64,000 bases of DNA, taken from contig NZ_LYPF02000017.1 in assembly GCF_001661595.2 (NCBI RefSeq), forward strand, positions 112,707-176,706, read 5' to 3'. Below the pieces are notes generated by a model. That model was not told where the DNA came from. It saw nothing but the letters and a program-made list of their open reading frames with translations, and ran no database searches. Position 1 is the first letter of the stretch. Each line of letters opens with the position of its first letter. Of this stretch, positions 42,232-51,533 are shown one piece after another. A program made the translations under genes and the position numbers. The DNA is from Crocinitomix algicola (GTDB lineage Bacteria > Bacteroidota > Bacteroidia > Flavobacteriales_D > Crocinitomicaceae).

Positions 42232-42669
42232 TTACTCAAACCTCAAATTTGTACTGATTGCGATTCTATTCCAAGCGTTAATTGTGGTAATAGCCATAAT
42301 AATTGCAATAAGATGTTCTTCATCAAATAGCTTTTGAGCACGGCTATATGTTTCATCGCTCAAACCGGCCAAACTAATCATCGTAATTTCTTCTGTCATT
42401 TGTAACAAGACTGCCTCTTCATCAGAAAATAACTCTGATTCTTTCCATGCGTTCAGTAACAATAATCTTAAATGAGTTTCGCCACTTTTCAGAGCCTCAT
42501 GTGTATGCATATTAATGCAATACGCACATCCATTAATCTGAGAAGCTCTCATTTTGATGAGTGATATTTGCCGTTTATCTAATGGCGAATTATTTAGAAA
42601 TTGTTCCAATTGAAATAAACCTTCATAGGCTGCAGGTTTTACTTGATAAATGTTAATTCGATTTGTCAT
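42232..42669 (-). CDS. carboxymuconolactone decarboxylase family (AhpD-like) protein
   Basis: The CxxC in GCAYCINMH is the typical redox site of AhpD-like proteins, and the length of 145 is right. Such proteins act in peroxide reduction or alkyl-hydroperoxide repair. The Crp/Fnr gene immediately upstream on the same strand (63 bp) is probably its regulator; this pairing is common in Bacteroidota. Confidence 0.9.
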   Translation of the reverse strand: MTNRINIYQVKPAAYEGLFQLEQFLNNSPLDKRQISLIKMRASQINGCAYCINMHTHEALKSGETHLRLLLLNAWKESELFSDEEAVLLQMTEEITMISLAGLSDETYSRAQKLFDEEHLIAIIMAITTINAWNRIAISTNLRFE

Positions 42670-42732
42670 TTTGTTTTCATTTTTAGTGATAACAAAAGTG
42701 AAAACATCTGCCTTTAATTTTCTTAAGCTAGT

Positions 42733-43305
42733 TTAAGAAAGCTTTTTCGAACGAATTTCACTCACATATTCCGGACTTAACCCAAGGTACGACGCTATTA
42801 AATACTGAGGTATTCGTTGAGCAAACTCCGGGTAATATTGCACAAAATGAAAATAACGTTCTGCCTTAGAGGCTTCATAAATATACTTTATGCGATAAAG
42901 AGCTGCGCCATATGCAATTTGATAAAGGGTTCTAAAATAACGTTCTATTTTAGGATTAAATGCCAATAATTTTTCTTGGTTCTGTTTAGTAATACCCAAA
43001 ATAGTACATCCTTCAATTGCCTGAAAATAAAATTCCGTTTTATGACTGTGATAAAAACTCAAAGGGTCATTCATCCACCAATTTTCAATTGCAAACTGAA
43101 CGGTTTGATTATCTCCCTTTTCATTTATAAAATACATGTGTAAACACCCGCTAACTACAAAAAAAAGATACTCAGAACTGTTCTTATACTGCTGAAGATG
43201 ATCTTTTTTACTCAGCTTAATAACGTCAAAATAATGCTCAATTTCCAAAAACTCCTCGCGCGAAATAGAAATATAGCGTTGTATGTGATGAAATAGTTCT
43301 TCCAA
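42733..43305 (-). CDS. Crp/Fnr family transcriptional regulator
   Basis: The cAMP-binding-like barrel (YLFFVVSGCLHMYF) and a C-terminal helix-turn-helix (QYLIASYLGLSPEYVSEIRSK) are seen in 190 residues. It lies upstream of the AhpD-like gene with the same orientation. No cysteine cluster is present, so it is not an Fnr-type oxygen sensor. Confidence 0.9.
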   Translation of the reverse strand: MEELFHHIQRYISISREEFLEIEHYFDVIKLSKKDHLQQYKNSSEYLFFVVSGCLHMYFINEKGDNQTVQFAIENWWMNDPLSFYHSHKTEFYFQAIEGCTILGITKQNQEKLLAFNPKIERYFRTLYQIAYGAALYRIKYIYEASKAERYFHFVQYYPEFAQRIPQYLIASYLGLSPEYVSEIRSKKLS

Positions 43306-43543
43306 ACCTAATTTGTTGTTGTAAAATCAAAAATACATTGCATTTCTGTGCGATACAAAAAACTAGTATTTATTCTTTCCATAAAACTGCTATTTTCAAC
43401 ACCATTCTCAATCTTGTATCTTCTCTTCTTCATAGAAATTTAGAACTCCCTTTTAAAAACAAACAGTTTGATAGTTAGTTAATTTAAACCAAATCAATAT
43501 ATTCAACTTATTTTACAGCATTCAATCAGCAAATCATTAATTC

Positions 43544-44026
43544 ATGAAAGCGTGGTTTCAACATAAATACGGCTATATAAATATTGACGCTGAAAATATC
43601 TACATAACAAAATCTGGAAATTGGTCTGAAGTAACTGAACTCCATGAGAAAAATTACAAACCGTATCGATTTACAGACCTTAAAACTAAATTGAAAATAG
43701 GTATTTATCTCGTTTTTTTATTTAGTGTGGTTTTTTACGCCCTACTTGAGAATATTTTGTCCGGTAATTTAAAGTTAGTTCTCCTAGTCGGACTGCCGCT
43801 ATTAGTCTATAGTGCTTATCATTATATCATACCCGAATTTGGAAGCCATTTTAAAATTCCATTCTCAAAAATCATAGAGATACGAGTTGAAAAATCAGTG
43901 GTGTTTTTTGAATTTTATGATGCAAATAACCGTAAAACAACAAATACCTTTAAAAGAATCAATACTGAAGGATTAAACCTGCTAAATGAAATTAAGAACG
44001 CAAGGAAGTCAATAAACAAAACATAG
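43544..44026 (+). CDS. small two-TM membrane protein
   Basis: This 160-residue protein has two TM helices (about residues 50-70 and 78-92) and a C-terminal beta-rich PH-like region. Family unknown. It resembles in layout the small membrane proteins in the cassette array (10278, 11268) but no cassette boundaries surround it. It ends 50 bp before the solitary attC-like site, in the opposite orientation. Confidence 0.65.
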   Translation: MKAWFQHKYGYINIDAENIYITKSGNWSEVTELHEKNYKPYRFTDLKTKLKIGIYLVFLFSVVFYALLENILSGNLKLVLLVGLPLLVYSAYHYIIPEFGSHFKIPFSKIIEIRVEKSVVFFEFYDANNRKTTNTFKRINTEGLNLLNEIKNARKSINKT

Positions 44027-44075
44027 AAACACCTATAATTAAGCCTTGATTTATCAACAATGACTTCAATACTCT

Positions 44076-44252
44076 TCTTAACGTTTGCCTGAAAATAACC
44101 AATTTTTTCAATTGGCGTCGCGAGGTGTGTGGGCCAAATCCCGGACTGTGGGAGCGTCCGCCGTGATGGCAAAACCAAAACCCTGAACACACAATGGGCA
44201 CAAGTGCGTTGGCAAAAAAGGGCGAACGTGATTTTTAGGTATTATGTTACCA
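44076..44252 (-). repeat. solitary attC-like site (177 bp)
   Basis: Read on the minus strand, the site opens with TGGTAAC (44252-44246), which includes the toxin stop codon, and closes with GTTAAGA (44082-44076). CCTAAAAAT pairs with ATTTTCAGG, and its right half (CCTCGCGACGCCAATTG...GCAAACGTT) is clearly similar to sites 1 and 5 of the main array (CGTCGCGACGCAAAT...TCAAACGTT). Confidence 0.65.
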
Positions 44253-44543
44253 ACTGTTTTTCAATTCGTCAAGGTCTTGCCTTCCGACAATAACAATTAT
44301 TTGAACCACTTCATTTTCTAGTCGGAAGAACACTGAATCTACTCCGAAAACACATCTTCTATAGCCTTTTCTGATGTAGTCCACAGATTCAAAAGCGAAA
44401 GGGTTTTTAGCTATGGAATCGAAGCAGTCAAAAAAATCATTGAAGTATTTGTCCGCCTGCTTTACACCAAACTTCTTGGTTCCATACTGGTGAATTCTAA
44501 TCAAGTCTTCTTTTGCAGATTCACTAAGCAGATATTTAGCCAT
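44247..44543 (-). CDS. RelE/ParE family toxin
   Basis: The 98-residue protein has the ParE fold signatures (LSESAKEDLIRIHQYGTKKFG, RKGYRRCVFGVDSVFFRLE, VIVGRQD). ParE toxins poison gyrase; RelE-type toxins cleave mRNA; the sequence looks more ParE-like. It overlaps the antitoxin by 8 bp, and its stop codon is part of the cassette's inverted terminal repeat. Confidence 0.9.
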   Translation of the reverse strand: MAKYLLSESAKEDLIRIHQYGTKKFGVKQADKYFNDFFDCFDSIAKNPFAFESVDYIRKGYRRCVFGVDSVFFRLENEVVQIIVIVGRQDLDELKNSW

Positions 44544-44775
44544 TTAGTCGCTTTTTTGATTCCGCAAGAATTTGTTCTTTAGAATCATTGGTGAAGCCAC
44601 TTTTTTCCGCTTTTTCCAGTTTTACAGCTAACCAATCAATTTTTGCTTGCTGATTGCGAGCTTGACGAATAAGATCATTTACTAATTCGCTCTTACTAGA
44701 GTATTCTTGTGATTCCACTTGAGCTTTTAGCCATTCATCATTAGGCTTGGTAAATGAGATACTTTGTCGTGACAT
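44536..44775 (-). CDS. ParD-like ribbon-helix-helix antitoxin
   Basis: The 79 residues begin SRQSISFTKPNDEWLKAQV, a ribbon-helix-helix DNA-binding segment, and end in a helical toxin-binding tail. ParD antitoxins neutralise the toxin and repress the operon. It is the first gene of the two-gene cassette. Toxin-antitoxin cassettes are known to stabilise integron arrays. Confidence 0.88.
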   Translation of the reverse strand: MSRQSISFTKPNDEWLKAQVESQEYSSKSELVNDLIRQARNQQAKIDWLAVKLEKAEKSGFTNDSKEQILAESKKRLNG

Positions 44776-44911
44776 AACTAATGTTTGATGTAAAAGTACA
44801 CCTTATTCGCACCAAAATCAAGTTTTCTCGAGTTAAATTGTAACAGTTGGTAACAATAAGATAAAATTCATAATACTCAGGCAAAATATTAAACAACGAC
44901 ATTTGCCAATT

Positions 44912-46468
44912 ATGAGAAACTTTTCTGAATTATTATTGATAATCGCAATAGGCATTGTTTTGTTGGCATGTAACAACAAAAACGAAGATTACGATAATAC
45001 CGAGCAGCTGACACAGGAGGAAATCAATTTTGAATTAAGTCAACGATATTGCACAATGTGTCACCAATATCCTTCGCCAGAACTATTGGATAAAAAAAGT
45101 TGGAAAAACCATGTTATACCAAGAATGGGTTATATGTTAGGAATTTATCCAGATTCTACCTACAGAGATTCATTATTAGAACCGGGAATTGCAGGTCAAC
45201 GCGTTAACAACGCCAATATTTTCCCAAAACAACCGCTAATCAACGAAAAAGATTGGGAAAGAATAAAATCCTATTACTTGACAAATTCCCCAGAAAAATT
45301 AGCTCCAGCAATAGCTAAAACAATTCCAGAAAACCTAACTCAATTCACTCCAGAAATCCCTTCATTTAAGGTCTCTCCACCAAGCGCTACAATGATTCAT
45401 TTTTCAAATGATCAAACCCTCTATGTTGGGGATGCAATTAGTCAAACTTTTTTAGAATTTGATAAAGAATATTCCTTAATAAAATCAGGAAACGTTAAAG
45501 AAGGTGCTGTGAGTTTATACACGGATGAAAAAAATATTTGGCTCACAATTATGGGCTCATTTTCGCCTACCGATAACCCATTAGGTTTTTTATTAACGAT
45601 TCCAAAAAAAGGAGGGGCAATGGCTCGTGTTCCGATTAAAAATTTATGCCGCCCCGTGCATAGTTCTTACGCAGATTTTAATGGGGATGGCGCTACGGAC
45701 ATTGTCATTTGCGAATTTGGAAAATGGACAGGGGAACTGAGCTTATGGATAAATGATGGCAATGATAATTTTACCAAAACGACCCTGCTAAATCAAACAG
45801 GAGCCTTGAAAAGTGAAATTCGTGATTTTGATGGGAATGGAACACTGGATATTATCGCACTTTTTGGTCAAGGTAATGAAGGTGTTTCAATTTTTTATAA
45901 CGATGGAAGAGGAAACTTTAACCGTGACCAAGTTTTACAATTTAGTCCGTCAAACGGATCTAGTTCATTCGACCTGTTTGATTATAACAATGACGGATTT
46001 ATTGATATAATTTATACCGCTGGTGATAACGCAGACTTCGACCCAATAATGAAACCCTATCATGGTATTTATATTTATGTTAATGATGGCAACAATCAAT
46101 TTAAACAGGAATATTTTTTCCAATTAAACGGAGCTTATCGCGCAATCCCTGCTGATTTTGATCAAGATGGTGATTGGGATATTGCAGCAATTTCTTTCTT
46201 TCCTGACTATGTGAATTCACCGAATGAGAGCTTTGTCTACCTCGAAAATAAGGGGCAAAATCAATTTTCAGCTTCAACATTTGACAATCATTCGTTAGGA
46301 CGATGGATTGTGATGGAAAAAGGAGATATCGATCAAGATGGAGACTTAGATCTTTTTTTAGGATCCTTGGTGTTCGAAGTTATTCCTAAAAATGATGATT
46401 TAATGAATGGATGGATAGAAGGAGGAATTCCTTTTATTGTGCTGAAAAACAACTTTTCAAAACAATGA
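44912..46468 (+). CDS. FG-GAP/VCBS repeat lipoprotein with a CxxCH heme motif
   Basis: ATG 44912 is preferred over the upstream TTG 44903. The lipobox LLAC (Cys20) makes it a lipoprotein. A CTMCH heme-binding motif stands at residues 47-51. The rest holds FG-GAP/VCBS calcium-binding repeats (YADFNGDGATDIV, DFDGNGTLDII, DYNNDGFIDII, DFDQDGDWDIA, DIDQDGDLDLF), a seven-bladed propeller by repeat count. The combination of a single c-type heme and FG-GAP repeats suggests a surface-bound redox or adhesion role, as inference only. Confidence 0.85.
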   Translation: MRNFSELLLIIAIGIVLLACNNKNEDYDNTEQLTQEEINFELSQRYCTMCHQYPSPELLDKKSWKNHVIPRMGYMLGIYPDSTYRDSLLEPGIAGQRVNNANIFPKQPLINEKDWERIKSYYLTNSPEKLAPAIAKTIPENLTQFTPEIPSFKVSPPSATMIHFSNDQTLYVGDAISQTFLEFDKEYSLIKSGNVKEGAVSLYTDEKNIWLTIMGSFSPTDNPLGFLLTIPKKGGAMARVPIKNLCRPVHSSYADFNGDGATDIVICEFGKWTGELSLWINDGNDNFTKTTLLNQTGALKSEIRDFDGNGTLDIIALFGQGNEGVSIFYNDGRGNFNRDQVLQFSPSNGSSSFDLFDYNNDGFIDIIYTAGDNADFDPIMKPYHGIYIYVNDGNNQFKQEYFFQLNGAYRAIPADFDQDGDWDIAAISFFPDYVNSPNESFVYLENKGQNQFSASTFDNHSLGRWIVMEKGDIDQDGDLDLFLGSLVFEVIPKNDDLMNGWIEGGIPFIVLKNNFSKQ

Positions 46469-46669
46469 AATCAATGATTCTTTTTAGTTATAATCACACT
46501 TAACTAATGCCTTCCATTATTGTTGAAAAACCAACGGCAAAATTGCCTAAGCGAATGATATAAACTTATCTATTCTTAAATTTTATACCGCAGCATTCTA
46601 TCAACTTTAGTCTCGAGTTCCTTTTCAACTCCCTTTTTATTACATTTACAAATTGTAATAACAGTAAAT

Positions 46670-47692
46670 ATGGAACTTCCTGAATCAACACTAAAAAAAA
46701 TCAAAATTCTAAAAGAAAAATACGCCTCGATCGGACAAGATTTAGACTCGTATTTAGATGGACTGATTTATGCCAACCCATTAACTTACTGGGATTATAT
46801 TGAAGTAGACGCACTATTAAGTTTACAAAAACCAAAAACAGATTTCCCCGACGAAAAAATCTTTATCGTTTATCATCAAATAACTGAATTGTATTTTTCG
46901 CTCATTTCACATGAGATAGAACAGATTTGCAAAAACGGAAAAAACATTTCCGAACACGGAGAAGATTTAGGTTGGAATTCTTCGCTTGACTTAGCGTTTT
47001 TCATCGAGCGATTAAAACGTGTAAACAAATACTTTGAAGCACTTACCAACTCTTTCGATATTATGCGTTTTGGCATGGAAAAAGAGCAATTCACAAAATT
47101 TAGAATGTCACTACTATCGGCAAGTGGATTTCAAACAGCAAGTTATCGTTACATCGAAATAGCATGTACCGATTTAAAGTATTTGGTATTCGAAGATCAG
47201 AGAGAAAGCCTATTTGATAGTGATATTCATACCCAATTGGATAATATTTATTGGCGAAGAGGTGCAATAGTAGAAGATACAGGAGAAAAAACACTCACCC
47301 TTAGAGATTTTGAAAATAAATATTTGGAGGATTTTCATGAATTTGCGGATAAGTATCAGCCTATCAACCTTTGGAAAAAATACAAGGCGCTTGATGCTAA
47401 TGATCAAAAAAATGAACAGTTGGTTAAAGAACTGCGCGAACTCGATGTCAATGTAAACATCAATTGGCCATTGGTCCATTTTAGAACGGCCGCTCGTTAT
47501 TTAGCAACTGGAAAAGGTGATGAAAAAGGGACTGGTGGAACGAATTGGCAAAAATACTTGCCTCCCCATTTTCAACGTCGAATATTTTATCCCGAACTTT
47601 GGTCAGAACAGGAACGTGAAGAGTGGGGTAAACACTGGGTTGATGCCGTATTCGCCGATCATTTAAAAAAGGAAAATCACCTGCCAAAATAA
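46670..47692 (+). CDS. tryptophan 2,3-dioxygenase family protein
   Basis: The FxIxH heme-binding region (LYFSLISHEIEQI), RFGMEKEQFTKFRMSL with the substrate-binding Arg, and TGGTNWQKYL match tryptophan 2,3-dioxygenase, which opens the indole ring to N-formylkynurenine, the first step of the kynurenine pathway. Length 340 is usual in Bacteroidota. No other kynurenine-pathway gene is in the window. Confidence 0.9.
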   Translation: MELPESTLKKIKILKEKYASIGQDLDSYLDGLIYANPLTYWDYIEVDALLSLQKPKTDFPDEKIFIVYHQITELYFSLISHEIEQICKNGKNISEHGEDLGWNSSLDLAFFIERLKRVNKYFEALTNSFDIMRFGMEKEQFTKFRMSLLSASGFQTASYRYIEIACTDLKYLVFEDQRESLFDSDIHTQLDNIYWRRGAIVEDTGEKTLTLRDFENKYLEDFHEFADKYQPINLWKKYKALDANDQKNEQLVKELRELDVNVNINWPLVHFRTAARYLATGKGDEKGTGGTNWQKYLPPHFQRRIFYPELWSEQEREEWGKHWVDAVFADHLKKENHLPK

Positions 47693-47715
47693 TTCATCGT
47701 TTATAAATCGCGCTG

Positions 47716-48210
47716 ATGGTTACTCTTCGACAAGCTAAAACTCAAGATCTAGAAGCTATACGTTCGATTTTTAATCATGCCATCCTAAACACAACTGCTG
47801 TTTACACCTACAACCCATTTTCAACCAACGATATGGACGTATGGTTTCAAACTAAAAAAGAAGGTAATTATCCTGTAGTTATAGCCGTTAATATGGCTGA
47901 TAATGTAATTGGTTTTGCTACCTACGGAGCTTTTCGACCGCACGCAGCTTTTCAGTTTACCGCAGAACATTCGGTCTATGTTCATCCAAATCACCAAAAT
48001 AAAGGAGTTGCAAGCTCATTATTAACCAAACTCATTGAGCTCGCCAAAGCGAATAATATTCATAGCCTGGTGGCAGGAATTGATGCGAATAACACCTCGA
48101 GCATAAGCTTACACCAAAAATTTGGTTTTGAAAAAGCAGGTATCATAAAACAATCAGGGTTTAAGTTTAACCAATGGCTTGACTTACAATTCATGCAAAA
48201 AATCCTTTAA
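47716..48210 (+). CDS. GNAT family N-acetyltransferase (phosphinothricin acetyltransferase-like)
   Basis: The 164-residue protein has a standard GNAT fold with the acetyl-CoA motif HPNHQNKGVASSLL and C-terminal HQKFGFEKAG. Its best-known relatives acetylate phosphinothricin or methionine sulfoximine. It follows the dioxygenase gene by 23 bp on the same strand and is probably co-transcribed. Confidence 0.88.
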   Translation: MVTLRQAKTQDLEAIRSIFNHAILNTTAVYTYNPFSTNDMDVWFQTKKEGNYPVVIAVNMADNVIGFATYGAFRPHAAFQFTAEHSVYVHPNHQNKGVASSLLTKLIELAKANNIHSLVAGIDANNTSSISLHQKFGFEKAGIIKQSGFKFNQWLDLQFMQKIL

Positions 48211-48316
48211 TTCACTCCATTTTTAAAGTTTTAACTCCTTTTCTTGCGATTTTCATCAATTATTTGCAGATTATAATCAATCCCATTTTTTTATTACTAT
48301 TTATTGTCACAAAATT

Positions 48317-49228
48317 ATGAATTTAGACTACCTGGATATTCTCTTGGAAAAACTCACTGATTGGGGAACAAAAGTCGTTTCCATGTTGCCAAATATTGGA
48401 TTGGCTTTACTGGTACTTTTAGTTTTTGTGTTCCTCGGAAAACTGACAAGAAGACTTATACGAAAAATTCTTACTAGAGCTTACAACAATGAAGAACTCA
48501 CGAGTATTCTTGCTCGCATAGGGTACATCGCGGTTGTATTAGGCGGTGCAATGGCTTCATTGTCCATCCTCCACTTGGACAAAACTGTTACATCCCTTTT
48601 GGCAGGTGCTGGTATCATCGGTCTTGCATTAAGTTTTGCTTTTCAAGACCTCGCTGCCAACTTCGTTTCAGGCTTTTTCATGGCGCTTAAAAAACCCTTT
48701 GAAATTGGCGATGTAATTGAAGTTGAAGGTTATACTGGAACAGTTTTAGCAATTTCTTTGCGAAGCACCGAAATAATGACTTTTGATGGCAATGAGGTCG
48801 TGATCCCAAACCGTAAATTATTTGAAAACCCACTCACAAACTATTACCGAACGAAAACGCGAAGGGTTGACCTTAACATAGGGGTTTCATACGCCGAAGA
48901 TCTTGATCAAGTTCAACAAATTACAAAAAACGCAATCGAGCAAATACCTTCACTCGTTGAAGATAAAGAAGTACTTGTTATTTTTCAGGAATTCGGAGAT
49001 AGTTCAATTAACCTACAAGTTCAATATTGGGTCCCATACGATAATTATTCGCAATATCTCGTTGGCATAAGTGAAGGGATTAAAGCCGTGAAAAAAGCTT
49101 ATGATAAACATAACATCCTCATTCCATTCCCTATTCGTACAATGGACTTTGGCATTAAAGGAGGCGAAAAATTAGACTCCATGCTCAATTCCTCAACAAA
49201 CAATTCTCCAAAACTTGACGAATTTTAA
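48317..49228 (+). CDS. MscS family mechanosensitive channel
   Basis: About three TM helices (residues 20-45, 67-85, 92-115) are followed by the MscS pore and beta domain with GLALSFAFQDLAANFVSGF, GDVIEVEG and ALSLRSTEI-like segments. MscS channels release solutes on osmotic downshift. The length of 303 residues is near the minimal MscS size. It is transcribed alone. Confidence 0.93.
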   Translation: MNLDYLDILLEKLTDWGTKVVSMLPNIGLALLVLLVFVFLGKLTRRLIRKILTRAYNNEELTSILARIGYIAVVLGGAMASLSILHLDKTVTSLLAGAGIIGLALSFAFQDLAANFVSGFFMALKKPFEIGDVIEVEGYTGTVLAISLRSTEIMTFDGNEVVIPNRKLFENPLTNYYRTKTRRVDLNIGVSYAEDLDQVQQITKNAIEQIPSLVEDKEVLVIFQEFGDSSINLQVQYWVPYDNYSQYLVGISEGIKAVKKAYDKHNILIPFPIRTMDFGIKGGEKLDSMLNSSTNNSPKLDEF

Positions 49229-49280
49229 CATTCATTTAAAATCAAATTCGGAACGGTATTTGTAATTTAAACCGTAAAGA

Positions 49281-50024
49281 ATGAAAAAGATGAAAACAAA
49301 AAAAAGAATCGGGATTGCACTTACCCTCGGGATATTAGCAATCAACTTCAATACTGCTCAAGCACAAATACTGAAAGATTTAAAGAATAAAGTCGAAGAA
49401 AACGTTTCAACCTCTTCCTCCAACCTAACAGAAGAAGAGGTTGCAAAAGGGTTAAAAGAGGCCTTAACGCGTGGCGTTGAAAAAGGTGTGGATCAATTGT
49501 CAAAGCCTGACGGCTATTTCAAAGATTTAGCGATAAAAATTCCACTTCCACCAGAAGCTCAAAACGTGGAGGAAAAGCTACGTAAAATGGGACAAGGTCA
49601 AAAAGTGGACGATGCAATTGAATCCATAAACCGAGCAGCAGAAGATGCAGCCAACGGCGCCAAAGATATCTTTGTAACTGCCATTACATCTATGAGTTTA
49701 ACCGACGCTATGGGAATTTTAAAAGGTGAAAAAAACGCAGCAACAGCCTACCTCGAAAAAACAACCCGAAGTTCGTTATTTGAAAAGTTTAAACCGGTAA
49801 TAAAATCATCCCTTGAAAAAGTTGGTGCAACCAAACATTGGAACACCTTGTTTACCACTTACAATAAAATTCCAATGGTACAAAAAGTCAATCCTGACTT
49901 GGAAGAGTATGCCACCAATAAAGCTATTGATGGACTATTTGTTCAAATTGCAAAACAAGAAAAAGAAATTAGAGACAATCCAGCTGCCCGTGTCAGTGAT
50001 CTCTTAAAAAAGGTTTTCGGATAA
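49281..50024 (+). CDS. DUF4197 domain protein (secreted)
   Basis: A signal peptide (to NTAQA) precedes a helical 220-residue domain matching DUF4197 (EVAKGLKEALTRGVEKGVDQL, ITSMSLTDAMGILKGEKNAATAYLE). The fold is a helical bundle of unknown role. It is followed by a strong terminator. Confidence 0.9.
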   Translation: MKKMKTKKRIGIALTLGILAINFNTAQAQILKDLKNKVEENVSTSSSNLTEEEVAKGLKEALTRGVEKGVDQLSKPDGYFKDLAIKIPLPPEAQNVEEKLRKMGQGQKVDDAIESINRAAEDAANGAKDIFVTAITSMSLTDAMGILKGEKNAATAYLEKTTRSSLFEKFKPVIKSSLEKVGATKHWNTLFTTYNKIPMVQKVNPDLEEYATNKAIDGLFVQIAKQEKEIRDNPAARVSDLLKKVFG

Positions 50025-50049
50025 TAAATTAACACAGAATTTATTAAGG

Positions 50050-50077
50050 GCCTCAGCATGATTGTTGAGGCTTTTTT
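50050..50077 (+). terminator. rho-independent terminator after the DUF4197 gene
   Basis: GCCTCA and TGAGGC pair around a 10-base loop and are followed by a run of six T. It directly precedes repeat copy R1. Confidence 0.75.
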
Positions 50078-50192
50078 GGGCGTTACCCTTCTGCCTTTCC
50101 TGTCGAAAGCCTGAAGGGTCGGGCTATCCACACTCGCTTTCGTCCGTCTGAGCCGGACGAAGAGCTCAAACACTCGTTCCTATCCCTAACGC
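50078..50192 (-). repeat. dispersed REP-like repeat, copy R1
   Basis: The element begins GGGCGTTACCC and ends CCCTAACGCA; its two ends are conserved and the middle folds into stems (CGTCCGT...GAGCCGGACG). The reverse strand begins TGCGTTAGGGAT, shared with R2-R4. Confidence 0.7.
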
Positions 50193-50224
50193 AATTATAA
50201 GACAACACTTACGTTTATTAAGGC

Positions 50225-51394
50225 ATGAACTTTAACCTGATTCTTTTATTTTGGATTAATTTAATTGGCTATAACCCTTTATTTTCGCAAAACTTTAATT
50301 GGTCTTCAATCACCACAACACCTGGGTTGGGCAGAGACGATGCCGTTTCATTTGCCATTAATGAAACAATTTATTTTGGCACTGGTAACCATGGAGGATT
50401 TGCTGAAAGTAATCAGTTTTATGCATTTAACATCAATACAAATAGTTGGAAGGCAATCGCATTTTTCCCCGGTGAACCACGCCAATATGCTTTTGCAGCT
50501 GTTTCAAATAACAAAGCATATGTTATTGGTGGTATTGACTGGAACAATATACCATTAAACGAAGTTTGGGAATATAATCCCGTAACGAATAAATGGACTG
50601 AGAAAAACATTTTCCCTGGTGCAAATAGATGGAAAGCAACAGGTTTTGTAATAGAAGGTGAAATTTATTATGGCACCGGTCGAAACTGGTCGACATCATT
50701 TAATGATTTTTGGAAATATGACCCAATTGAAAATAATTGGCAAAAACTTAATAACCTGCCCATCAACCCACGAGATGAAGCAATATCTTTTGCACTTTAT
50801 AATAAGGGTTACCTCGGACTCGGCAGAGATTGTACGGATGTTTTAAAGGAAGATGTTTGGGAATACAACCCATCTAGTGATCAATGGAAATTTGCTAGTT
50901 TATTCCCCGGAGGACCAAGGTGGTATGCTACTTCAGAAACTTTAAATGGCAAAGGTTACATTGGTACTGGTGAAGATGAAAGCGGTACCATGTTTAACGA
51001 TTGGTGGCAATTTAACCCCATCGGTTTTTCATGGAAAAAAATGCAAAACCTTCCCGGTCCTGAACGACGAGGTGTGACTGCTTGTGCTATTCATTCAAAT
51101 GCCCTATTTTTATGTGGCGGGCTTTCCTCTTCATTTGAGCGATTAAAACGTATTGATCAATATTCGGAAATCAATAATAATGAGCAAACATTTAGAGCAT
51201 GGTCCACTAATGACTATATTTATGTGTCACAATTGAAAGTTAATGGCATAATTCAAGTGTTTAATATAAATGGTCAATTGGTTTATTCGAAGTATACAGA
51301 TAACGACCATTTGATTATTTCAACAGCAAATTGGACCAACGGCATGTACGTGATCCATTATCAAGAGAAATCAATCAAACTTATCTTATTATAG
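50225..51394 (+). CDS. secreted kelch-repeat protein with type A sorting domain
   Basis: A signal peptide precedes six kelch-like repeats with the pattern of paired Gly and aromatic residues (NKWTEKNIFPGANRWKATGFV, NDWWQFNPIG). The C-terminal 70 residues end VFNINGQLVYSKYTDN...GMYVIHYQEKSIKLILL, a type A sorting domain for the type IX secretion system. It should be a cell-surface or secreted propeller protein. Confidence 0.88.
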   Translation: MNFNLILLFWINLIGYNPLFSQNFNWSSITTTPGLGRDDAVSFAINETIYFGTGNHGGFAESNQFYAFNINTNSWKAIAFFPGEPRQYAFAAVSNNKAYVIGGIDWNNIPLNEVWEYNPVTNKWTEKNIFPGANRWKATGFVIEGEIYYGTGRNWSTSFNDFWKYDPIENNWQKLNNLPINPRDEAISFALYNKGYLGLGRDCTDVLKEDVWEYNPSSDQWKFASLFPGGPRWYATSETLNGKGYIGTGEDESGTMFNDWWQFNPIGFSWKKMQNLPGPERRGVTACAIHSNALFLCGGLSSSFERLKRIDQYSEINNNEQTFRAWSTNDYIYVSQLKVNGIIQVFNINGQLVYSKYTDNDHLIISTANWTNGMYVIHYQEKSIKLILL

Positions 51395-51533
51395 ATACCA
51401 CCATAATATTAACCCAAATTTCACCTTCAAACAATTGGTAATAAATAGATTATTTTGTAACTTGTTTAACCTACGACCCAACTTAACCTACTCAAAATAG
51501 TATCATATGAAGCAACTATAATTATCGGTTAAC

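Larger units (their letters stand above)
44082..44853 (-). mobile_element. solitary toxin-antitoxin cassette
   Basis: The unit starts (minus strand) with GTTACCAACTGTT at 44854-44842 and the inverted copy AACAGTTGGTAAC stands at 44258-44246, thirteen of thirteen bases. The attC-like site follows and ends at G 44082. Genes inside are on the same strand as the site. This is the same architecture as each unit of the array at 7576-19000, 26 kb away, here as a single unit. Confidence 0.7.

Noticed and set aside
42219..42235. Another SufR-like half-site (AAACTTGTTTTACT) near the AhpD-like gene
   Set aside because: It lies at the 3' end of the gene, not at a promoter, and lacks a second half, so it is likely chance in AT-rich DNA.
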